A stretch of DNA of 5,958 nt. Source: Paramuribaculum sp. (GTDB lineage Bacteria > Bacteroidota > Bacteroidia > Bacteroidales > Muribaculaceae). The stretch's first letter is position 1, and the number at the start of each line of letters is the position of its first letter. The position numbers and the translations under genes are program-made. Below are positions 1 through 5,666 of the stretch, piece after piece. The stretch is from the NCBI GenBank assembly GCA_029051965.1, contig JAIDJZ010000407.1, forward strand, positions 1 to 5,958, in the 5' to 3' direction. The notes beneath the pieces are model-generated. The model was given only the letters and a program-made list of their open reading frames with translations, ran no database searches and was not told where the DNA came from.

Positions 1-875
1 ACGATCAGCTCGCCCATGCCGCGTATGCCGTATCCCATGAGGCGGCAGCAGTCCATTGCAGTGACATTGCCGAGGAAAATGCCGAGAAACATTGCCGAAG
101 CGATTCCCAGAGTGAGGACCAGAAGCACGTTAAGACCGCTCAGAGCCGAAACGATCACGAACAGATATGGGAGAACCATCCACGGATTCGAGCCCCGTCC
201 CGTTACTGCCAGATCAATGTCGCGCCCGAGAAAAAAGTAGATCATGACCGAAATAATGGCGGCGGGGAGCACCATACGCAGATTGGCGCGGAACTTGTCG
301 GACATGTCGCAGCCCTGGGTGCGTGTTGCGGCGATAGTCGTGTCGGAAATAAACGACAGGTTGTCGCCGAAGAATGCTCCGCCGAGAGCCGTTGCCACGA
401 ACAGTGCGATATTGCCGCCACCTTCAATTGCCAGTTCGACGACAAGTGGGACTATCGCCACTATTGTGCCGACGGAAGTGCCGATGGCGAGCGAGATGAA
501 GCATGCGGCCATGAATATGGCCGGCAGTATAAGATGCGACGGGAAAAGCGACAGCGTCAGCTCTACTGTCGCGTCAATAGCGCCGATCCCTTTGGCAAGC
601 GATGCGAAAGCCCCGGCCATGACGAAGATCCAGACCATATAGAGGATGTTCGAATGTCCGGCAGATTGCGAGAAGTATTCGATGCGCTGGTGCAGTGTGC
701 CGTCTTTGCGGTCTATGACGATGCCCCATGCCGATGCCGCAAGCAGAGCGACAGTGATAGGCATCACATAGAAGTCGCCGATGATGAGTGAAACGGCCAC
801 ATAGAGCAGCAGAAACAGCAGGGCCGGCGACAGTGCCGTCAGGCCCTGACGGATCGGTATGCGGGTAGCGGTCAT
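1..875 (-). CDS. Na+/H+ antiporter, NhaC family (3' end outside window)
   Basis: This is an inner-membrane secondary transporter of the Na_H_antiporter (NhaC) family, expected to exchange cytoplasmic Na+ for external protons; the exact substrate cannot be read from sequence. The frame stays open from an ATG at 875 to the left edge, giving 291 full codons plus two bases. Family members are usually somewhat over 400 residues, so roughly the last third is missing. Hydrophobic segments lie near residues 12-33, 36-54, 77-98, 115-150, 156-170, 199-216, 233-245 and 248-270. The family signature is clear: GTSVGT at 132-137, then GGAFFGDNLSFISDTTIAAT at 165-184, with the charged residues D171 and D178 inside a membrane region, then RTQGCDMSDKFR at 185-196. 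The start is firm because the preceding gene's TAG stop lies in the same frame only seven codons upstream. The gene follows the M18 aminopeptidase after 21 bases and is probably co-transcribed. No Shine-Dalgarno sequence is seen. The family call is secure; the ion specificity is inferred. Confidence 0.9.
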   Translation of the reverse strand, partial: MTATRIPIRQGLTALSPALLFLLLYVAVSLIIGDFYVMPITVALLAASAWGIVIDRKDGTLHQRIEYFSQSAGHSNILYMVWIFVMAGAFASLAKGIGAIDATVELTLSLFPSHLILPAIFMAACFISLAIGTSVGTIVAIVPLVVELAIEGGGNIALFVATALGGAFFGDNLSFISDTTIAATRTQGCDMSDKFRANLRMVLPAAIISVMIYFFLGRDIDLAVTGRGSNPWMVLPYLFVIVSALSGLNVLLVLTLGIASAMFLGIFLGNVTAMDCCRLMGYGIRGMGELI

Positions 876-896
876 TACGGGACAGAGTTGACGTTT

Positions 897-2192
897 CTAT
901 GAAAGAGGGGAGTAGAATGTGGTGAATGCATGGATGATATAGTCGACATCGGCAGCCGAGCCGGTTTCGCGGACTGAGTGCATTCCCCATATTGCGGCAC
1001 CCATGTCAACTCCGCGAAGATCGATCTGCGACGTCAGAATGTTGCCGAGCGTCGATCCGCCGGCAACGTCGCTGTGGTTGACAAAGTACTGGACGGGAAC
1101 TCCGGCGCGCTCGCAGATCGAACGGAACACGGCTGCAGAGTCGGCATCGGTCATATATTTGCAGTTGGCATTGATCTTGATGACAGGGCCGCCACCGAGA
1201 GCCGGGTGGTTGGTCGGATCCTGCTTTTCGGGGTAGTTGGGGTGGAGGGCATGTCCATTGTCGGCGGAAATCATGAATGAGCGGGCGATTGCCTGCTGAT
1301 AGGTCTCCTCATTGCCGCCGAGCTGTTCGTTGATGCGCCGGAGGAGATTCATGAGCAGGGGAGAGGCTGCGCCCTGTTTGGTTCCCGAGCCGGTTTCTTC
1401 ATTGTCGAATATCGCCATGATCCGGTTGTGGCAGGGATCATCGGCCGACTCTGTCAGAGCTGTAAGGGCCGCGTGAGCCATCGAAAGGTCATCGAGGCGT
1501 CCTGCCGAAATGAATTCATTGTTGAGACCCACGAGGCATGCCGGTGTTGTGTCATAAAGCGACAGGTCGAAGTCGAGAATATCCTTTTCCTCCACACCGA
1601 GTTCGGCGGCAAGAAGTTTCAACAGCATATTGCCGCGCTCCAACGAATCGTTGACAATAGCCATGACCGGCAGCATGTCTTTCTGACGTGACAGCGGGTT
1701 ACCGTCGTTGACCCCGCGGTTGAAGTGGATTGCGAGATGAGGAATCGTCAGAAGCGGACGTCGGAAGCAGACCGTGCGTGCTGTCGGTCTGAGCGGATCT
1801 TCCGAACGGAGAATCACACGGCCGGCCAGCGAAAGCGGACGGTCGAACCATGTGTAGAGAATCGGACCTCCGTAGACCTCCGTGTTGAGTTTGACTACGC
1901 CGTTCTCGCATCGGATCTCTGCGTTAGGCTTGATTCTGAAGCAGGGCGAGTCACTGTGTGCCGAGATGATTTTGTAGCCGGATGAAACAGTGGCCGACAG
2001 ATTGAAGGCTATTACGGCCGAACCGTTCTTGGTGATGTAATATTTCCCTCCGGGTCTCAGATCCCACTTTTGAGCCGGATCCAGCTGCTGGAAGCCGGCC
2101 TGGTCAAGCCGGCGGCAGATCTCGTCGGCGGCAAGAAAGTTGACAGGGGAAGAGTTTAGGAATCCTATGAGGTCGTTGACGTAGCTTTTCAT
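897..2192 (-). CDS. apeB: M18 family zinc aminopeptidase
   Basis: This is a cytoplasmic metallo-aminopeptidase of family M18 (aspartyl aminopeptidase / aminopeptidase I type), which removes N-terminal residues from peptides using two metal ions. At 431 residues it has the length of the bacterial ApeB group. The full metal site is visible by comparison with the family: H79 in the SAHSD motif, D234 in GRLDDL as the bridging Asp, E265 (general base) and E266 (ligand) in DNEETGS, D311 in ISADNGHALHPNY, and H405 in WGMHSVRE. The second His in GHALHPNYP is the conserved partner loop. FNRGVNDG at 157-164 is also family-like. The protein therefore looks intact and active. Family knowledge suggests a large homo-oligomer with preference for acidic or other N-terminal residues; specificity cannot be told here. 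The ATG at 2192 gives a normal family N-terminus. The gene lies 57 bases after the DUF5063-like gene; this gap holds no TAnnTTTG promoter and no ribosome-binding site that I can see. It ends with TAG 21 bases before the antiporter gene. Confidence 0.95.
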   Translation of the reverse strand: MKSYVNDLIGFLNSSPVNFLAADEICRRLDQAGFQQLDPAQKWDLRPGGKYYITKNGSAVIAFNLSATVSSGYKIISAHSDSPCFRIKPNAEIRCENGVVKLNTEVYGGPILYTWFDRPLSLAGRVILRSEDPLRPTARTVCFRRPLLTIPHLAIHFNRGVNDGNPLSRQKDMLPVMAIVNDSLERGNMLLKLLAAELGVEEKDILDFDLSLYDTTPACLVGLNNEFISAGRLDDLSMAHAALTALTESADDPCHNRIMAIFDNEETGSGTKQGAASPLLMNLLRRINEQLGGNEETYQQAIARSFMISADNGHALHPNYPEKQDPTNHPALGGGPVIKINANCKYMTDADSAAVFRSICERAGVPVQYFVNHSDVAGGSTLGNILTSQIDLRGVDMGAAIWGMHSVRETGSAADVDYIIHAFTTFYSPLS

Positions 2193-2249
2193 CTCGGTAG
2201 TTATTATAGGTGGGGGATTTTATAGTTTTTTGTCGGTTTGTTCAGGAAC

Positions 2250-2783
2250 TCAATAGTCCTCATCCTCGAGCACACCCGACTGGACCAGTGCGTTGATCGC
2301 GCGGAGCTGGTTGCAGAGGATGCGGCTCCAGTAGTTTCGGAAGTCTTCGGCGACGGAGTCGACCGCATTTTCAATAAGGGCGACGGGCGCGTCGCGCACA
2401 GTTTCAACGAAATTATAGAGAACCTGCATAATGTCAGTAAGACCCTCGGCGATGCTGGCGGCTATGGGGGTATCGCTGAACTTCATATCCTCTTCGAAGA
2501 CTTCGAGATATGTGTCGTGCTCGCCCATTAGCGCTGCAACCGAACTGCAGACTGCGTTATAGAGATCTTCATCCATAGCCGGTTCGATAAAATCGTTGTC
2601 GGAAAGGCCCGACGGACGGATGTCCGATGCCGAGATATAGATACGCGGAAGCAGGCGGAGCATCGTCCGGGCGAAATCCGCCGGTGTCGAAGTGGCCGCA
2701 TTTTCCATTGCCGCGCAGAACTCGTTGCTGAGGGCGATAAATGCAAGTAAATTCGGGGTTAGTTTCGATTCTGAAGACTCCAT
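2250..2783 (-). CDS. DUF5063-like protein of unknown function
   Basis: This 177-residue protein resembles the Bacteroidota proteins grouped as DUF5063; the assignment is from memory of the conserved core and has not been searched. It has no signal peptide and no membrane segment, and it looks almost wholly alpha-helical and acidic, ending in LEDEDY. Family-like blocks are an N-terminal helix around LLAFIALSNEFCAAMEN (12-28), LRLLPRIYI (42-50), MGEHDTYLEVFEEDMKFSD (86-104) with IAEGLTDIMQ (111-120), and a C-terminal FRNYWSRILCNQLRAI (148-163). No catalytic motif can be recognised, so no function is proposed. It starts at an ATG 47 bases downstream of nadD, in the same orientation, and its TGA lies 57 bases before the aminopeptidase gene. 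Its place in a run of nucleotide, NAD and RNA genes suggests a cytoplasmic housekeeping role, but that is inference from location only. Confidence 0.75.
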   Translation of the reverse strand: MESSESKLTPNLLAFIALSNEFCAAMENAATSTPADFARTMLRLLPRIYISASDIRPSGLSDNDFIEPAMDEDLYNAVCSSVAALMGEHDTYLEVFEEDMKFSDTPIAASIAEGLTDIMQVLYNFVETVRDAPVALIENAVDSVAEDFRNYWSRILCNQLRAINALVQSGVLEDEDY

Positions 2784-2830
2784 ATATCGTTTTGGGGAAT
2801 GAGGGTTGTGGGAAAAAATCGTTTGAGGCC

Positions 2831-3421
2831 CTATGGGACGTAGAGATTGTGGCGGCGAATATAATCCGCAACGCCCGGCGGCATATAGAGATCAATCCGC
2901 TTTTCCGACCGGAGGGCGTTTCTGACAAATGTGCTTGAAATCTCAAAGACCGGCGAATCAACGGATGTGACTCCCTTCGGAAGTGTTGTCCGGTCGATCG
3001 GATAGCCCGGACGCGGATAGACGATCGGGCTGAACTCACGTATGATCTCTTCGCTGCTGCGCCAGCGGTCGAAAATGTTCCAGTTGTCCGATCCTATGAT
3101 CAGTCTGACGCGGCAGTCCGGATAGAGCGTTGCCAGCTTCCGCAGAGAATAGATCGAATAGTTGGGGCGGGGCATCGTAAGCTCGATGTCGCAGGGCTCG
3201 ACCCCCTTGACACTTGCGCATGCGATCTGTAGCATTTTCAGCCGGTCCGACTCCGACGGATTCCCTTCAGCCTGTTCTTTCAGCGGATTGGCAGGTGAGA
3301 GCATCATCAGGACACGGTCGACGATTCCGAACTCTACAAGATAAGAGGCCAGAAGCATGTGGCCGATATGGACCGGATTGAACGATCCCCCCATGACACC
3401 TATTTCGGTCCTGTTTTTCAA
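2831..3421 (-). CDS. nadD: nicotinate-nucleotide adenylyltransferase
   Basis: NadD joins nicotinate mononucleotide and ATP to give deamido-NAD and pyrophosphate, the penultimate step of NAD synthesis, in the cytoplasm. The 196-residue length is normal. The nucleotidyltransferase fold is shown by GGSFNPVHIGH at 11-21 (ATP phosphate-binding motif with H18 and H21), IIGSDNWNIFDRW at 108-120, and ISSTFVR at 161-167 (the S-S-T-x-x-R motif near the C-terminus). The segment RPNYSIYSLRKL (85-96) replaces the more usual Y-T-x-[DE]-T-L pattern, a mild divergence. The start codon is a TTG at 3421-3419, overlapping the gmk TGA as TTGA. The first in-frame ATG is codon 10 (MGGSFNP) and would remove the first beta strand (TEIGVM) that precedes the GGSFNP loop in this family, so TTG is preferred. 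Translation is probably coupled to gmk. The next gene, DUF5063-like, follows after 47 bases. Confidence 0.93.
   Translation of the reverse strand: MKNRTEIGVMGGSFNPVHIGHMLLASYLVEFGIVDRVLMMLSPANPLKEQAEGNPSESDRLKMLQIACASVKGVEPCDIELTMPRPNYSIYSLRKLATLYPDCRVRLIIGSDNWNIFDRWRSSEEIIREFSPIVYPRPGYPIDRTTLPKGVTSVDSPVFEISSTFVRNALRSEKRIDLYMPPGVADYIRRHNLYVP
3418..3421 (-). other. gmk stop / nadD start overlap (TTGA)
   Basis: Read on the minus strand, the four bases are TTGA. TTG (3421-3419) is the proposed nadD start and TGA (3420-3418) the gmk stop. This resembles the common ATGA coupling junction but uses a rare start codon. A ribosome ending gmk could restart one base back, which would tie NadD output to Gmk translation. 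Confidence 0.75.
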
Positions 3422-3999
3422 GATTCTGGTTTGCCGGAAGTGAAATCGATTATCAGACGCTCGGTTTCGTCGACTGCTTTGTCGAGACAGTCGTTGACAA
3501 CACGGCAGTCATAGGCCGGAGCGAATCCGAGTTCATATTCCGCTTTGCTGACACGCTGGTCGATCGCTTCGGCCGAGTCAGTGGCACGTCCTTCGAGACG
3601 GCGGCGCAATTCCTCGACAGAGGGCGGAAGTATGTAGATGCTCAGAGCTTCATCGCCGAACATCTGCTTTACTCTGACACCACCCTTGACGTCGATATCG
3701 AGAACCACGATTTCGCCTCTCTCGGCGCGCTGGAGAATCTCGCTTTTGAGCGTGCCGTAGAAACGGCCCGGATAGACCTCTTCAAATTCAACGAACTCGT
3801 CATTTTCAATTGCCGCCTGGAATTCTTCAGTCGTGATGAAATGATAGTTCACGCCATTGGTCTCACCCTCTCTCGGCGGCCGGTTCGTTGCCGAAACTGA
3901 AAACTTCAGATCGACATTCCCGCGGTCCATGATCTCGCGGATGATTGTCGACTTTCCGCAGCCGCTCGGCGCGCTGATGATTATGATTTTGCCTTTCAT
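3418..3999 (-). CDS. gmk: guanylate kinase
   Basis: Guanylate kinase transfers phosphate from ATP to GMP, giving GDP; it is essential for GTP and dGTP supply and for recycling of guanine nucleotides. At 193 residues it is of normal bacterial length. The P-loop is SAPSGCGKST (9-18) with K16. The GMP-binding region carries SVSATNRPPREGE (34-46), NYHFI (51-55), E72 and the GRFYGT loop with Y81. LDIDVKGG (100-107) is the Walker-B-like and GMP/Mg contact, and the lid has LEGRATDS (135-142) with R138. All expected catalytic features are present. The ATG at 3999 places the first beta strand (KIIIIS) directly before the P-loop, as usual. The gene starts 17 bases after the yicC stop, and its TGA overlaps the nadD TTG start. 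The link between yicC and gmk is also seen in other phyla (yloC-gmk region of Bacillus), but here no remA or rpoZ gene accompanies it. Confidence 0.97.
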   Translation of the reverse strand: MKGKIIIISAPSGCGKSTIIREIMDRGNVDLKFSVSATNRPPREGETNGVNYHFITTEEFQAAIENDEFVEFEEVYPGRFYGTLKSEILQRAERGEIVVLDIDVKGGVRVKQMFGDEALSIYILPPSVEELRRRLEGRATDSAEAIDQRVSKAEYELGFAPAYDCRVVNDCLDKAVDETERLIIDFTSGKPES

Positions 4000-4016
4000 T
4001 CTGTTGATGGAATCAA

Positions 4017-4892
4017 TTAAAGCACATTAAGAACCTGTTCTTTGATCTGTTCGAGTTCGTCTTTCATTCTGACGACGATCTTCTGCATCTCGGCATGGTT
4101 GCTCTTCGACCCCAGAGTATTGATCTCGCGACCCATTTCCTGACTGATGAATCCGAGTTTTTTGCCCTGACCGTGGTCAAGACCGAGCGTTTCCATGAAA
4201 TAGTTCAGATGCTGTGTCAGGCGCTGTTTCTCTTCATTGACGTCGAGTTTCTCGATGTAGAAAATCATTTCCTGTTCCAGACGCGCGCGGTCATACTCTA
4301 CCTGCGGAAGCTGCGAGAGATTGTCGATGATTCTCGAACGGATATGCTCGACACGCTCCGTTTCATAACGGGGAATGCGTGCGAGAAGATTGCGGATGTT
4401 TTCTATTCTGATTGCGAAAAAATCCTCAAGCTTCGCACCCTCGGCCGCACGATACTGAAGAAGCGCGTCGATCGCTTCGTTGACCGCACGGACAACGGCT
4501 TCGTTGTCCTCCGTCGTGGCAGTCTGCGAACTGTCGCTCTTTAGCACCTCGGGGAAGCGCAGCAGGAGCGTATACCAGTCCGGAGGAGTCGGGATGCCAA
4601 GTTCCGATGCGACGTTGTCAATCTGTTCCTTATAGGCTTTCATCGCCGGGATGTTGAACTGCATGGACGCTTCGGCATTGAGCGATTCGATATAGATCGA
4701 AGCTTCAACTTTTCCGCGTTCGACGCGGCGGCTGATTATATTGCGCAGTTCCATCTCTTTCTCCCTCAGCAGGGCGGGAACGCGAACCGAAAGATCAAGT
4801 TGCTTGCTGTTAAGCGATTTGATCTCGACAATGATTTTCTTATTTTTGAGTTCGACAACAGATTTGCCGAATCCGGTCATTGATAGAAGCAT
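4017..4892 (-). CDS. yicC: YicC family endoribonuclease
   Basis: This belongs to the YicC/YloC family. E. coli YicC is known as an endoribonuclease linked to decay of the small RNA RyhB; the targets here are unknown. From the ATG at 4892 it is 291 residues. The N-terminal YicC domain opens with SMTGFGK (4-10) and holds IKSLNSKQLDL (24-34) and RVERGKVE (56-63). EGAKLEDF (151-158) matches the R-E-G-x-x-L region. The C-terminal DUF1732 domain has DVNEEKQRLTQHL (217-229), then KKLGFISQEMGREINTLG (244-261) followed by SKSNHAEM (262-269), which are the strongest family marks. The C-terminal half is rich in charged helices and probably forms coiled-coil-like arms. A TTG two codons upstream (4898) could extend it, but MLLSMTGFGK is the typical beginning. 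It is the first gene after the divergent promoter region, so it leads the yicC-gmk-nadD cluster. gmk follows after 17 bases. Confidence 0.95.
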   Translation of the reverse strand: MLLSMTGFGKSVVELKNKKIIVEIKSLNSKQLDLSVRVPALLREKEMELRNIISRRVERGKVEASIYIESLNAEASMQFNIPAMKAYKEQIDNVASELGIPTPPDWYTLLLRFPEVLKSDSSQTATTEDNEAVVRAVNEAIDALLQYRAAEGAKLEDFFAIRIENIRNLLARIPRYETERVEHIRSRIIDNLSQLPQVEYDRARLEQEMIFYIEKLDVNEEKQRLTQHLNYFMETLGLDHGQGKKLGFISQEMGREINTLGSKSNHAEMQKIVVRMKDELEQIKEQVLNVL

Positions 4893-4913
4893 AAGCAAGT
4901 CAAAAAAATTTCA

Positions 4914-4921
4914 CAAATTTA
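4914..4921 (-). promoter_or_regulatory. yicC: Bacteroidota-type -7 promoter element for yicC operon
   Basis: Read on the minus strand, 4921 to 4914 is TAAATTTG, an exact match to TAnnTTTG, 21 bases upstream of the yicC ATG. The start of transcription is predicted near 4910-4908. It is the only such element on the minus strand that stands upstream of a gene in this window, so it is the likely promoter for the whole cluster. The -33 region has no clear TTTG. Confidence 0.7.
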
Positions 4922-4943
4922 CGCAATTCAGAGAGGAAAAACG

Positions 4944-4951
4944 TAACTTTG
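4944..4951 (+). promoter_or_regulatory. tsaB: Bacteroidota-type -7 promoter element for tsaB
   Basis: TAACTTTG matches the Bacteroidota primary sigma factor -7 consensus TAnnTTTG and lies 20 bases upstream of the tsaB ATG. By family knowledge transcription should start about 4 to 6 bases past the G, near A4955-A4957. No good TTTG is present at the expected -33 position (about 4918-4924), so the promoter may rely mainly on its -7 element or on a regulator. Confidence 0.75.
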
Positions 4952-4970
4952 CATAAATTTTTTTCAAAGA

Positions 4971-5666
4971 ATGGCAGTAATTCTCAACATAGAAACCTCG
5001 ACAGAGGTCTGTTCGGCCGCCCTTACGGCTGAAGGAATGGTCCTTTTTCATCGTGAAGACTTTGAGGGACGTAACCACGCCGCTCTTCTGAGTGGTTTTG
5101 TAAAAGGATGTCTTGACCATCTGCGTGATCATGAGATGAAGCTCGACGCGGTGGCTGTCAGTCTCGGACCCGGCAGCTACACCGGCCTGCGTATCGGGCT
5201 CTCCGAGGCTAAAGGCCTCGCCTATGCCCTCGACGTGCCACTGATCGGTGTCTCGACGCTCGAGCTTATGGCTGTCAGCGCCATGTTCAGCTCCGCCGAC
5301 ATTGATCCCGACGCATTGCTTGTGCCTATGATCGATGCCCGCCGAATGGAGGTCTACACCGCCGTCTATGACTTTGCGCTCGATGCGCTCCTCGCCCCTC
5401 AGCCGATGATTCTCGACGAATCTTCCTATGGCGAGTTCCGTAGCGGCCGCAACATCGTGATGTTCGGTAATGGCAGCGATAAGGCTAAGACTCTTTTTGC
5501 GGATGATACTGCCGTAACCTTCCTGCCGGGCATCGTTCCCCTCGCGACCGACATGCTCGCGTTGGCCGAGCGGGCATTCATGGCGCGCGACTTCATTGAC
5601 CTCGCCTACTCGACGCCTGCCTACCTCAAGGACTTTCAGGCGACCAAACCGAAGCCACTGTTCTGA
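4971..5666 (+). CDS. tsaB: tRNA threonylcarbamoyladenosine synthesis protein TsaB
   Basis: TsaB is the partner of TsaD in the complex (with TsaE) that transfers threonylcarbamoyl to A37 of tRNAs that read ANN codons. TsaB itself has an ASKHA (actin-like) fold but is a dimerisation and scaffold subunit rather than the catalytic one. This copy is 231 residues, a normal length. Visible marks are the N-terminal phosphate-loop-like LNIETSTEVCSAAL (5-18), NHAALL (35-40), the family signature VSLGPGSYTGLRIGLSEAKG (63-82), VPMIDARRMEVYTAVYD (118-134), and a C-terminal STPAYLKDF (214-222). It lacks the metal-binding His pair and greater length of TsaD, which separates it from that paralogue. The ATG at 4971 lies about 14 to 16 bases after the predicted transcription start, so the leader is very short and without a Shine-Dalgarno sequence. 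It is divergent from yicC and no gene follows it closely, so it is probably monocistronic. Confidence 0.95.
   Translation: MAVILNIETSTEVCSAALTAEGMVLFHREDFEGRNHAALLSGFVKGCLDHLRDHEMKLDAVAVSLGPGSYTGLRIGLSEAKGLAYALDVPLIGVSTLELMAVSAMFSSADIDPDALLVPMIDARRMEVYTAVYDFALDALLAPQPMILDESSYGEFRSGRNIVMFGNGSDKAKTLFADDTAVTFLPGIVPLATDMLALAERAFMARDFIDLAYSTPAYLKDFQATKPKPLF

Larger units (their letters stand above)
4902..4964. repeat. Inverted repeat framing the divergent promoters
   Basis: AAAAAAATTT at 4902-4911 and AAATTTTTTT at 4955-4964 are perfect 10-base inverted copies, 43 bases apart. Each lies 2 or 3 bases downstream of a -7 element, so both transcripts are predicted to begin within or just before an A3T7 tract. 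The pair is centred near 4933, as are the two -7 elements. The sequence shows the symmetry directly; any regulatory effect is inferred. Confidence 0.7.

Noticed and set aside
244..642. A 132-codon open frame on the plus strand
   Set aside because: It lies antisense to the NhaC-family gene, whose membrane segments and GDNLSFISDTT motif are unmistakable; the composition is that of a reverse-strand shadow.
574..990. A 138-codon minus-strand frame across the aminopeptidase/antiporter junction
   Set aside because: It overlaps two well-supported genes in another frame and its protein is rich in His, Arg and Cys with no family pattern.
1154..1161. TATATTTG on the plus strand, a match to the Bacteroidota -7 consensus
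   Set aside because: It lies inside the aminopeptidase gene, antisense, with no gene downstream on that strand; an 8-base pattern with two free positions is expected by chance in a window this size.
2569..3039. A 156-codon minus-strand frame over the nadD/DUF5063-like junction
   Set aside because: It conflicts with NadD's STFVR end and with the DUF5063-like start; the protein is Arg- and Ser-rich as expected for a shadow frame.
4095..4544. A 149-codon plus-strand open frame inside yicC
   Set aside because: It is antisense to the conserved C-terminal half of YicC and shows no recognisable motif.
4893..4898. TTG at 4898 as the yicC start
   Set aside because: It adds only two residues before the ATG at 4892, which already gives the typical MLLSMTGFGK beginning.
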